Shown here: piece by piece, positions 1 through 9,758 of the stretch
Layout: each line of letters starts with the position of its first letter
How positions within the stretch are numbered: the first letter of the stretch is position 1
Assembly (NCBI GenBank): GCA_025330725.1
Contig: JAIWND010000004.1
Span: 558,001 to 622,000, forward strand
Reading direction: 5' to 3'
DNA: 64,000 nt
Source: Chlamydoabsidia padenii
Lineage: Eukaryota; Mucoromycota; Mucoromycetes; Mucorales; Cunninghamellaceae
Position numbers and translations under genes: made by a program
Notes under the pieces: generated by a model
Told to the model about the DNA's origin: nothing
Database searches by the model: none
Seen by the model: the letters and a program-made list of their open reading frames with translations, nothing else

Positions 1-1484
1 TGGATATAGGTGTTGTAGACGATCCTACCATGGGTAAATCAGATGTGCTGTTGATTGGATACGATTGAGCCGAGCTGATGGTGGAGAATGATGCCAGAGT
101 GGTAGGTGTGCTGGCATTGGATGAGGTATTCGATGAAAAGGACGATTGATGTAGAATGAGATGTTTCGTCGAAGTAGGTGATGATGGTGAATCTAATGAA
201 TTGCCGTTGATTTGCTGTTGTTGTAAATCAAGCCACGATTCAAACGTTGTCAAATCGGTGAAAAACATGATTTGATTGCCACTGAGTATCATACCAAAAG
301 GACGCCAACCCCGAGCTGGTGCACGCTTCCCACCATGTGTCAAGTCGTATTTCCGTTCAAGAATTCCAGCTTTACAGACGCGTACCGTGTAAGTTTCATC
401 CCCATCAGATCGCTGTTGCTGTTGTTGTCTTTGCTGCTGCCGCCCTCGTACCCCTGCTAGTCTTAACGTATAGGCGTCTTCAATGCTTTGGTGTATGTTG
501 GCAATGTTGATGACTGATTTTAGTGAGTATTTGTAATTGAAGGTGTTGGTACCAGGCATTAATTGTTCTAATCTGGGGTAAAGGTCGTGCAGTAAGGTGA
601 TGTTGGGCTAGAGTAAAAGAGAGAAACAAAGCACGTGAGTTGAGGTTGTATTGTGATTTCCCCTTACCTGTGATGATTTTTTGGAAAACCATGAGGTAGA
701 CTTGTCTTGTTGATCGTGAGCATAAGTGAATTCAGAGTGTACAATGTTATCGTACATGACCTAAGAATGATAAAATAAAAAATATTAAAAGTCAAAACAC
801 AATGATCCGTATAATGATGTAATTTGTCAATTGCCTTTTTTATAACTTACATCCAGTATTTCACTGTAAACAGTGTCACCACCATCAATGAGCCTAGTCC
901 TTCGAATGAACGTATCCTTGTTCATTTTGCGCTTGACATTTTTGTTGTGAGCGTCAGTATGTAGTAGTAGAATCGAGAAGGCTACTGCATAGATAGGATC
1001 TAAAAGTGTCCAAAACAAGAGAGTGATTAATTAGTGTGTCAGATACATAGACTCCGGGTTTCCCTTTACAAATCATATGTCTTCTTTTTTTTTGGGGGGG
1101 GGAAGGAGGAAGAGGGTTCTTTACCTGGATTATCAGTCAATGTAGGGTTACACCTGTGGTAGTGTTTTGCAAAGTCTTCCATGGCACGGTCAATTTGTTG
1201 TGCTTCTTTTGGTAAAAGCACATTAGCAAGAAGTTTCCTAAGTCAAGATAAGAAGAAGTCATCATTAGTAAGTAAACCAACAATAAAAACAAGTTTACCA
1301 AACAATGTATATTTCCATTATCATCATCTTTTTTTTTTGTCCCTTACCTTAAAGCAGTATCGATGGCTTCATCTTTAAAATCGAATTGTTGTAGTTCAGA
1401 AGCAAAATCGGTGGGTATGTTTGTTGACTTTGTTGTTGAAGAATTGGTGTCGTTCTTTTCATTGTCGCTATTGGAACCAGCCAT
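1..1484 (-). CDS. Sec7-PH Arf guanine nucleotide exchange factor (Syt1-like), 3' end cut by window
   Basis: Exchanges GDP for GTP on Arf GTPases at Golgi/endosomal or plasma membranes. Five exons read right to left: 1348-1484, 1125-1237, 851-999, 668-760 and 1-607 (open at the edge). The reading frame is intact for about 366 codons. The Sec7 domain shows LPKEAQQIDR, the conserved AFSILLLHTDAHNKNVKRKM block and FIRRTRLIDGGD, typical of fungal Syt1-type Arf GEFs. A PH domain follows, with VCKAGILERKYDL and the GWRPFGMIL strand, and then a Ser/Thr-rich tail. The ATG at 1484 has an in-frame TAA 9 bases upstream and no acceptor between, so the start looks firm. This leaves the protein without the first helices of a normal Sec7 domain. 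It is divergent from MED11, whose start lies 259 bp away. The family is sure; the exact orthologue is inferred. Confidence 0.85.
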
Positions 1485-1743
1485 TGGCGTTTAAAATCAT
1501 ATAATTTGAGAAAGAGGGTAGAATGATAAAGTGGATGGTATATAAAATATATATATGATTAAAGAAAAAAGAAGAGAGAAAGAAAACGACCTGGTTCCTC
1601 CTTTTTACCTCAAATGGCCGCACAAGGCGGAATTTTAAATCGGGTTTTCATTCCCCGGCTAATTGAACGTCTTACTCGTTAGTTTTTAGTGCGTGTGTGT
1701 TTTCCTTCACTTTTTTTTTGTTATTGTTGTTGTTGGCCTGACC

Positions 1744-2295
1744 ATGGATGAAAGTACAGAACGTATTCGAGACTTACACGAAGCTGAAAAGGTAATCTAG
1801 TCAACATGGTAGGAAGTATTATCGTAACTTGCTTCCAACATTATCTTTTTTTGTGATTAATCTTTTTCCTATACTAGAAACTGGTTTTGCTTGTTGAAAC
1901 AGCAGGGGAAGCATTAGATGTCTTGACCGACGATGGACCTAGTGATGAAGACGCCAAACTCGCCATTCGTGAACGTACTGGGGAATTCACTGATCTAACC
2001 AATCGATACTTTGCTTTAGTCAATGTAAGTTTACCTTGGATTAAGGAGGGGGGGAACAACTCTATACATACATATTAACCATCTTTTTTTTTTTTTCTGA
2101 TAGGACGTCCAACTTACAGTTAGACGACACACTCACTTTTTAACTCAAACAGCAAGTCTGCCAAGTACAACGAAGACGATTCCATTCAGACGATCAGTAG
2201 CCGGAGAACAAAAGGAATTGGAAATATGGACTGGTAGTTTGACGACTTTGCAACAACGGATACAAGAAATCAAGCAAATAGCACATGGACAATGA
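1744..2295 (+). CDS. MED11: Mediator complex subunit 11
   Basis: Head-module subunit of Mediator, which links activators to RNA polymerase II in the nucleus. Three exons, 1744-1791, 1878-2024 and 2104-2295, join in frame to 128 aa, the usual size for this small subunit. The N-terminal helix MDESTERIRDLHEAEKKLV and the following AGEALDVLTDD segment match the MED11 pattern (a short helical pair that binds MED22). The middle helix carries FTDLTNRYFALVNDVQLTVR. The donors (GTAATC, GTAAGT) and acceptors (CTAG, ATAG) are standard. The gene shares a 259-bp intergenic region with the Arf GEF on the other strand. No other family fits as well. Confidence 0.82.
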
Positions 2296-2845
2296 AATCG
2301 CCAGGCACCATTACATCTACACTAGTCTAGTTTACTCCATCACCTTCCATCCACCAATAGTGTTTTATATTATTCCCGCATTATTTACATCACTTTGTAC
2401 AAATCATTTTTATATAAAATCCATACCATGTAGTATGATAATAAATAAAGCAAACTACTTCATCTATGACTCATTTATACTATATGTATAGACCATTTCA
2501 TAATAATTGGAAACCATGTCTATCATGTTTTTATATGTTGTACTGTACACAGTACTTGAAAGTAGATCATTACCTATCTTACCTGGAATACCCGGGAAAA
2601 ATGCTTGCATCACCGGGATTTTATAATTATAGCATGTGGAAACAGATATGTACACCAAAGTATCACTCACATGATGTCTGGATGTTGAAGGCAAAGGACT
2701 TTCTTTGATAAGATATAGTGAAAAGAAAGGCGTGCCGACGTATATAGAGCGGCAGTTACATTTAAAATCCCGGTCCATGCGGACAATAAGAACGCTATTG
2801 TTAGATTACTCTAGATTACTCTCTCCAAAAGAAGATAAAAGTTTT

Positions 2846-2863
2846 AGGTCGCGAGAGCGACCT
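2846..2863. other. Perfect 7-bp hairpin with GNRA-type loop
   Basis: AGGTCGC, GAGA, GCGACCT. GAGA fits the GNRA tetraloop class if transcribed from the plus strand. It stands alone in an intergenic region; no wider fold is evident by eye. Confidence 0.4.
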
Positions 2864-3629
2864 TAAATAGTCTTGTTGATCCCCCTTTGATTATCATATT
2901 CAACATCCAGAAACATGGATTCGCATGAACCGTCTTTCTCGAGGTAAAAAGGTTCACAAGGACATTGCTCGATTAAGGCTACAAATCAAGACATGTCATT
3001 ATCATTTTAACAGAACTTTTTTTTTTCTTTTCTTTTTCTTCCTCACCGTGAACTGAGAAAGGGACAGAAAAAATTTGCTGACAAACATTTCAAATTCCGC
3101 ATTTGAGTTTGATCGATCTTGTGCCTGATAGGAACACCTTTAAACCAATCAAAATAAAGCTTAAAGTTGTGTTAGAATGACCGGCGGTGATATAAACTGT
3201 AATTGAAACAGGTGGTAGCTTTTGACTATAAACAACTAAAATATGATCAGTTTCTCACGACATTACACTGTGGATTTGTCATTCGAAAACTCCGCCCTAT
3301 CCTACCCCCACCCTAAAGACTAGGCGCATTAAACGCTTCAGTAAAGAATTACCTATGGTGATCTATACTTTTATACATTTGTTTTTGTCCAAAGAAAAGT
3401 AAAACGCATGTAGATGGGTAGAGTGGTCATGATCTCATTGCATTAATCTGATTTCCTTGACTATAGGTACAATTAAAGTGACATTCATGCAAACAGTTAA
3501 TGATTGCCCTGAATCATATAATGCGGGGTAGTCTGAGGCTAGTAATGACAAATGGGTCAGTTTCACATCGGGCTTTTCAATTGTCATTGGCTTTCTACTT
3601 GTTCCTCCTATAAGAAAAAAAAAAAGGGA

Positions 3630-3637
3630 TATAAAAG
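3630..3637 (+). promoter_or_regulatory. TATA box of the amine oxidase gene
   Basis: TATAAAAG lies 95 bp upstream of the amine oxidase ATG. A CT-rich stretch (about 3650-3695) follows, as in strongly expressed fungal genes. This is inference from position and consensus only. Confidence 0.5.
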
Positions 3638-3731
3638 TACAAGGTGCAATCTCTTCTTTCTTTTTCTTTTTCTTTTTCTCCTTCCTATCAACTACCTCTC
3701 TTTTTTATACATACTTGAACTCGATTCCATC

Positions 3732-6097
3732 ATGGCTACTGTCAAAGAAATGAAAACTGCTACTGCTTCCCATTATGCTCATCCTTTGGATTCATTGACT
3801 GCCGAAGAAATCACCCAGGTCGCCCAAATCACTCGTCAAGCCAAGCCTCAATTGAACATGGTCTTCAACACCATCACTCTTCAAGAACCTGAAAAGAAGA
3901 AGATGATGTCTTACTTGGGTTGGGATACCACTGGACCTCGTGTCACTGAAATCGAACGTGAAGCTCTTGTCGTGGCTATGGAACGTCCCTCCATGAAGGT
4001 CTATGAAGGTATTGTCTCTTTGTCTGCTGGTAAATTAAAGTCCTGGACCTTTGTGCCTGATGTCCAACCTATCTTGACCATGGATGATATGTTTGAAGTT
4101 GAAGAATTGGTATTGAAGGATGAAAAGGTTATTGCTGAATGCCGTGAACTGGGAATCACTGATATGTCGTCTGTTTTCAATGACCCATGGGCTATTGCTC
4201 GTCATGTTAACTATCCTGGTCGTAGCAAGCGTCTGATGCAAGCATTGATGTATATGCGTACCTGTGAAGAAGATAACCAATACGCCCATCCTTTGGATTT
4301 TGTCCCCATTGTTGGTAAATATTAATATATATAAAAAAAAAAGAATAGTTTATTAATATATATATAACTATAACTAATCTAATCTAATCCTATACTAGAC
4401 ATTGGTGAGATGAAGGTGATTGGTATCGAACGAATCAAGCCCAGAGATAGCAAGTTTACCCGTCCCACCATTCCATTGGAGAAGCACAACTTTTTGCCCG
4501 AATTCATTGGTGAAGAAAATATGCGTAAGGATGTAAAGCCCATTATTATCCAACAACCCCAAGGTGTTTCCTTCACAGTGAAAGGTCAAGAGATCGATTG
4601 GCAAAAGTGGAATATGCGTATCTCCATGAATTATCGTGAAGGTCTTGTTATCCATAATGTCAGTTATCAAGATGGTGCCGAGAAGCGCCCTTTGTTCTAC
4701 CGTTTGTCCTTGTCCGAAATGGTCGTTCCATATGCTGATCCCCATACACCCCATTACCGCAAGCACGCCTTTGATGTTGGAGAATACGGTCTTGGTCTTT
4801 GCACCAACGGTTTGACTTTAGGTAAGCATATAAAATTGTGTCAAAGTTTTAGTATATCATGTTTGTTAATTGTCTTTTTATAACTTGCCTAGGTTGTGAT
4901 TGTCTTGGTTCCATTTACTACTTTGACGCCACCTTCAACGATCATAAGGGTCAAGCCTATACTGTTCCCAATGCTGTGTGCCTCCACGAAGAAGACCATG
5001 GTATCTTGTTCAAGCATACTGATTATCGTAACGGTCGTGCCCATACTGTTCGTGGTAGACGTTTGGTCATTAGTCAAATCGTAACAGGTAAAAATAAAAA
5101 AATAAAAAATAAAAGAAGAGTGAGAGAGAGGGAAGAGAGGCACTGAAAAGAAAATCGGGGTTTTAAAGTTTATATACCCTCAAAAAAAAAAAAAAAAAAA
5201 AAAGGGAATTGACTTTTTCTAACTCTTTCTTCTTTTTTTAATCCTTTAGTGGCCAACTACGATTATGGTCTCTACTATTACTTCTATCAAGATGGTACTT
5301 TTGAATACGAAGTCAAGGCTACTGGTGAACTGAACACCCACGTTCTTGCTGAAGACGAATCTCCTGCTGGTCATGGTGTCATTGTCGCTCCTCAAATCAA
5401 TGCTCAATACCATCAACACTTCTTCACCATGCGTATTGATCCTATGATTGATGGTCCCAACAACACTGTGGGTCAAGTGGATTGTCATCGTGTGCCTTAT
5501 CCTACTGGTCACCCCAACAATGCCTTTGGTAATGGTTTCTACTCTGAAACCACCATGTTCCGCGACACCCACCAAGCTCAAGCCATTCCCTCTTATGACA
5601 CCTCTCGTGTATGGAAGATCTTTAACGAAAACCGTCTCCATCCTTATACCAAGACTCCTGTTGCCTGGAAGGTGACCTCAATGCACCAAGCTCCTCTCTT
5701 TGCTCAAGACGATTCCGTGGTTGGTGAACGTGCTGGTTTTGCCAAGAAGACGGTGTGGGTCACTCCTTATAACGAAAAGCAAATGTTTGCTGGTGGATTC
5801 TACTGTAATCAATCGGATGGTAGTGATGGTGTTGAAGCCTGGGTCAAGGAAAAGCAAGATGTGTCAAATACCGACGTGGTCCTCTGGTTTACCTTTGGTA
5901 TCACCCACTTGCCTCGTGTTGAAGACTTCCCTGTGATGCCTGTGGAATACTGTGGTTTCAAGATGCAACCTTGTAACTTCTTCATTGCTAACCCTGGTTT
6001 GGATATTCCCCCTACTAACAAGAAGGTCAACCAATCTGTCTTGGCTAAATCTACTCCTACTGAAAAGGAAGGCTCCTGTTGCTCTACCAAGCTTTGA
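3732..6097 (+). CDS. Copper-containing primary amine oxidase (topaquinone enzyme)
   Basis: Oxidises primary amines to aldehydes with release of ammonia and hydrogen peroxide, letting fungi use amines as nitrogen source. Four exons, 3732-4314, 4399-4821, 4893-5087 and 5250-6097, give 682 aa, the normal length of the family. The topaquinone precursor tyrosine sits in VANYDYG, split across the last intron. The catalytic base lies in YFDATFND. Copper ligands are visible in the HQHFF block and in THLPRVEDFP near the C-terminus. The protein has no signal peptide and ends in SCCSTKL; the last three residues resemble a weak peroxisomal PTS1 signal, fitting peroxisomal amine oxidases of other fungi. 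The intron before exon 4 carries a 22-nt A run. The internal ATG at 3732 is chosen because it aligns with family N-termini and follows a TATA box and CT-rich leader. Confidence 0.95.
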
Positions 6098-7460
6098 TTG
6101 ATCCTTTGTTTATCTCTCCCCTCCCTCTCATATTGCTGAACGATTCCATCTCCCTCGCATTGTAACATAGCTTTTATAAATATATTATCATCATTACTAC
6201 TTTTTTTTATTATCTTATCAATAAACTCTGTCTTTTTTATATATATTATTGTCTTGTCTTTAATTAAATGATTAATAAAAATATTAAGGATGATACAGTA
6301 ATCAAGTACTCGAAACGTAGATCTTGTTTCCTTTAATGGTCAACTTTTAAACTTGCGACACTACAGTTCGATGATGTCCGTGCTCACTTTTTATCATGAT
6401 ACTTTCTTTTGATCATTTGTGAAATTTCTTCAACAGCCTTCACATGCGAAACAGAATCAGTAGGGTATCATGCCACGTTTTTTTTTTTTTCTTTTTCTCG
6501 GCCGAATAATGGGAATCAGAGCGGAGGGCTTTAAGCAGTACAGTAATAAACTTACTGATTCTTGCACATTGTAAAGTAGCTTAATCTTATTATTTGAATA
6601 CTCTGTTGATTTCATTTTCTTTCTATCAACTTCAATTATTAAGTAATATGTATGATGAAGTGGACGAGTATCAGTTTCAATGATATGTGATACGAGCGGA
6701 TGATGAAAAAAGTTGAACACAGGTGCTATCCTGCCCCACAGCAGTAAGAGTCCTGTGACAAGATCAATTACATGGAGAATATCTACATCAAACTAATATA
6801 TCTCTCCTTCTATATATATGAAATAGATTTGATTTCGTTGATGTTTGGAGATATGCATCAATTGATGCATGTACACCATACCTCGTTAGCCTTGCTGTAC
6901 TAATCCGGTGAGTGTCATTTAAAACTTTTCAAATCCCGCCAACTATCCATCACAAAATGGAAATCCTTCTCAGCAATGCATCAAGCGTAAATTGGTGATG
7001 CACATGATCAAATGACCATTCAAATCTTTAATTGCTTCGTTTTTTATACGTATGCATGCATCATATGAATTGGAAGGATAATGGTTGAAATCGATCCATA
7101 TAAAAAAAAAAAAGGTTAATGAGGATTGATTTCCAATTCCGACATTGTTGGACATTTTAGTTTGCACACAAGTGAAAATTTATTTTTTCTTTCTTTCTCT
7201 TCTCCAATCTCTAATTCCTTTTTTCTTCTTTTTTTAACATCTCTTTCCCTCCTTCTCTTTTACATACCTTTTTTTCGTATTTTGTTGTTTATTCTTTCAG
7301 TTTGAAAGATTCTTTTTACAACCATAGTACCTGAATCTTTTTAATTCACCTCCCCCCCCTCATCAGCAAAGTATCACGATATACTCGACAACTGCAACGG
7401 TCGAATATAGCACTACTATCAGTATATACGAATCATCTGTACTGCAATACAACACACGCC
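6098..7460. other. Intergenic region upstream of G-beta gene with palindrome and TGATGCA cluster
   Basis: The left part is the amine oxidase 3' UTR (AATAAA near 6220). A perfect 18-bp palindrome built on ATGCATCAATTGATGCAT lies at 6853-6870. TGCATCA/TGATGCA heptamers occur five times between 6855 and 7063. TTCAAATCCCG lies at 6928-6938. A long pyrimidine-rich tract (about 7170-7320) precedes the G-beta start. No gene is supported. Confidence 0.6.
6853..6870. repeat. Perfect 18-bp palindrome
   Basis: ATGCATCAATTGATGCAT is its own reverse complement. It contains two of the five TGCATCA/TGATGCA heptamers upstream of the G-beta gene. Confidence 0.7.
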
Positions 7461-8739
7461 ATGAACAAACAAGACGCTACAACAGAACGAATTGCTGCAG
7501 CACGGCGTGAAGCTGAATTATTAAAGGAACGAATTAAACAACGACGTGAAGCACTCAGTGATACAAGTCGTAAGTGGATATAAAGTAAACGATAGATCGT
7601 ATGTAAAATTATAAAGACTAATCTAATATACTTCTCCTTATATATATATAAACCGTAGTTACAACCATGGCACAATCGGTTGAACCACTTCCTCGACTGG
7701 TAATGAAGATTCGACGCAATCTCCGTGGACACCTAGCCAAGATATACGCGATGCATTGGGCCAAGGATGGACAACACTTGGTATCAGCCTCACAAGATGG
7801 TAAATTGATTGTCTGGAACGCCTACACCACCAACAAACTCCATGCTGTACCTTTACGATCCGCCTGGGTGATGACCTGTGCCTATTCTCCGTCTGGTAAT
7901 TTTGCTGCCTGTGGTGGTCTGGATAATGTGTGCTCGGTGTATAACTTGACTTCTCGAGAAGGTCCTGTACGACCTGCCCGGGAATTATCTGCTCATACTG
8001 GTTATCTTAGTTGTTGTCGTTTCTTGGATGACCGTCGGATCTTGACAAGCTCGGGGGATATGACTTGTTTATTGTGGGATGTCGATGCTGGTGTCAAGAT
8101 TCAAGAATTCTCTGATCATACCGGTGATGTGATGAGCGTATCTGTGGCTCCTAATGATCCCAATATATTTGTGTCTGCTGCCTGTGATGCTACTGCTAAA
8201 ATTTGGGATATGCGAACTCAGAAATGCGTCCAGACTTTTGTTGGTCATGAATCCGATATTAACTCTGTCCAGTAAGTAGTATCTTATATAAACGTATCTT
8301 GATCTGTTTACGTGATACTTTTTATATCTATATAGATTCTTCCCTAATGGTATGGCAGTAGGAACTGGCTCTGACGATGCCAGCTGTCGCTTGTTTGATT
8401 TACGTGCTGATCGGGAAATGAATGTGTATCAAGATGATGGGATTTTGCATGGTATCACTTCTGTTGGCTTCTCTGTGTCTGGTCGATTGTTATTTGCTGG
8501 TTATGACGATTTCAGCTGTCATGTCTGGGATTCGCTCAAGGGTGAACGGGTTGGTGTACTGAATGGTCATGATAACCGTGTCTCCTGTCTTGGTGTATCA
8601 AATGATGGCATGGCTGTCTGTACTGGTAGCTGGGATAGTTTCCTCAAGGTAAGATCAAGATATTTTTACATCAATCTATACAATGTCAAACTCACTCTCT
8701 CTTTTTTTTTAATCTTGTCGTATTTAGGTGTGGGCATGA
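7461..8739 (+). CDS. Heterotrimeric G-protein beta subunit
   Basis: Pairs with G-gamma and couples seven-helix receptors to MAPK/cAMP signalling at the plasma membrane. Four exons, 7461-7569, 7659-8271, 8336-8648 and 8728-8739, give 348 aa. The N-terminal coiled coil ([20 protein letters not shown]) binds G-gamma. A seven-bladed WD40 propeller follows: [51 protein letters not shown] and the closing WDSFLKVWA. The last exon holds only three codons and the stop. The size and close match across all blades show a canonical G-beta rather than a generic WD40 protein. Mucoromycota usually carry several G-beta paralogues, so the specific partner is unknown. A STE3-type receptor lies 31 kb away in the same window. 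Confidence 0.95.
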
Positions 8740-9063
8740 TTCTACCAACTTGCTACATAATTCTTAACCGATCTCCCTTACCCAATCTCTATCTCTCTCT
8801 CCTGCACACACACTTGCCTAGTCACTGTATGTTTTGATTAGTATTCCCTTTATATGTTGACTTGACCCTCCTTATTATTAATCCAGTGTTAGAAAACCCA
8901 ACTGTACTTTTTTTTTACTCAATAAACTATTATATTAAATTATTTTTACTTGTAAATCGTGACCATTATGTATATCATAAGCTTACTAACATTTCCATTC
9001 TATTGGTTTGCTTTGATCCCTTTTAACGGAATTGCTAGGCGCAAGGAATTTTGGTGTTCGGCG

Positions 9064-9269
9064 TCTGAAAATGAAGTATACTTCCTTCCAGGAAAAATAA
9101 AAGCAAAGGACAAGCGAAAGCCATCGCAAGCCTGGACAGACTTACACAAGGGTCTTGGTGCTTGGCTTTGTCGGTGACTTATGTTGGAAATATGCCATAG
9201 TATTCACATCGCCACTTTAATCATTAGCATCTGTTAACAATCCAGCGAGTAGAGCCCTTTCCAAATCTC
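9064..9269. repeat. Direct repeat copy 1 inside the inverted-repeat element
   Basis: Pairs with 9287-9493. The best conserved block is CACTTTAATCATTAGCATC followed by GTTAACAAT and GCGAGTAG. See the element entry. Confidence 0.75.
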
Positions 9270-9286
9270 AACAGAGGCAGTCGGGA

Positions 9287-9493
9287 TCTGAAAATGAAAT
9301 ATGTTCCTCTTCGTACTCTTTTTTTTCAGAAAGGATAGGTAAAAGTCATCGCAAGTCTGAACATACCGACACAAGGATCCTGGAGCTTGGCTTTTGCGGT
9401 AAATTGTGTTGGAAATATGCTACAGTGTCCACATGGCCACTTTAATCATTAGCATCCGTTAACAATTGAGCGAGTAGTGCTCTTCCAAAATTC
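9287..9493. repeat. Direct repeat copy 2 inside the inverted-repeat element
   Basis: Pairs with 9064-9269. The main difference is a T-rich insertion near 9320. The right end runs into the right terminal inverted repeat. Confidence 0.75.
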
Positions 9494-9758
9494 CGAGCGC
9501 CTAGCATTTCCCCTGGTGATTATTCAAATCTCGCTTTATGTCTACTTCACATCTTCCACGGACGCAAGCCATAATGATCTATCTTTAGTTAAAAGGCGTA
9601 GTTAATTGACTTTACCTATCATCCCCTCTTTACAAAGCCCAACATTCAAATACAAATTACACCCACTAAAAACACACATACACATATATAATGTAAAAAG
9701 TATTTTATTGTACAAAGTATAAAGATTAATCTATAAAAGAGAAGTATGGATGATTAAC

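Larger units (their letters stand above)
2296..3731. other. Intergenic region: MED11 3' side and amine oxidase upstream region
   Basis: There is no convincing gene here. A 104-codon open frame on the minus strand (2464-2778) has no recognisable domain. Visible items are a perfect 7-bp hairpin with a GAGA loop (2846-2863), TTTAAAATCCCGG at 2761-2773, TTCAAATTCCGC at 3089-3100 (both variants of the motif described in the findings), and a pyrimidine-rich leader before the amine oxidase start. Confidence 0.6.
9028..9511. mobile_element. Non-autonomous inverted-repeat element (MITE-like) with internal tandem duplication
   Basis: The left end (9028-9054) and the reverse complement of the right end (9485-9511) agree in 24 of 27 positions, sharing TGCTAGGCGC and GGAATTTTGG. 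Inside, two direct copies of about 206 bp (9064-9269 and 9287-9493) are roughly three quarters identical. They share TCTGAAAATGAA, TGTTGGAAATATGC and CCACTTTAATCATTAGCAT. There is no transposase frame. The target-site duplication is not clear. The structure fits a miniature inverted-repeat transposable element whose interior was duplicated. The copies have diverged, so it is old. Confidence 0.65.
8740..9758. other. Convergent spacer between G-beta and GUT2
   Basis: It holds the 3' ends of both genes (AATAAA near 8920 on the plus strand) and the inverted-repeat element at 9028-9511. TTCAAATCTCGC, a one-base variant of the recurrent motif, follows at 9523-9534. A 72-codon open frame at 8959-9177 runs through the repeat and is not a gene. 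Confidence 0.6.

Noticed and set aside
2464..2778. 104-codon open frame on the minus strand
   Set aside because: No domain, no intron pattern or leader like neighbouring genes; probably chance in an AT-rich spacer.
3313..3322. CTAGGCGC near the amine oxidase promoter, as in the inverted-repeat element
   Set aside because: Only eight bases match and no partner repeat is present; a chance match is likely.
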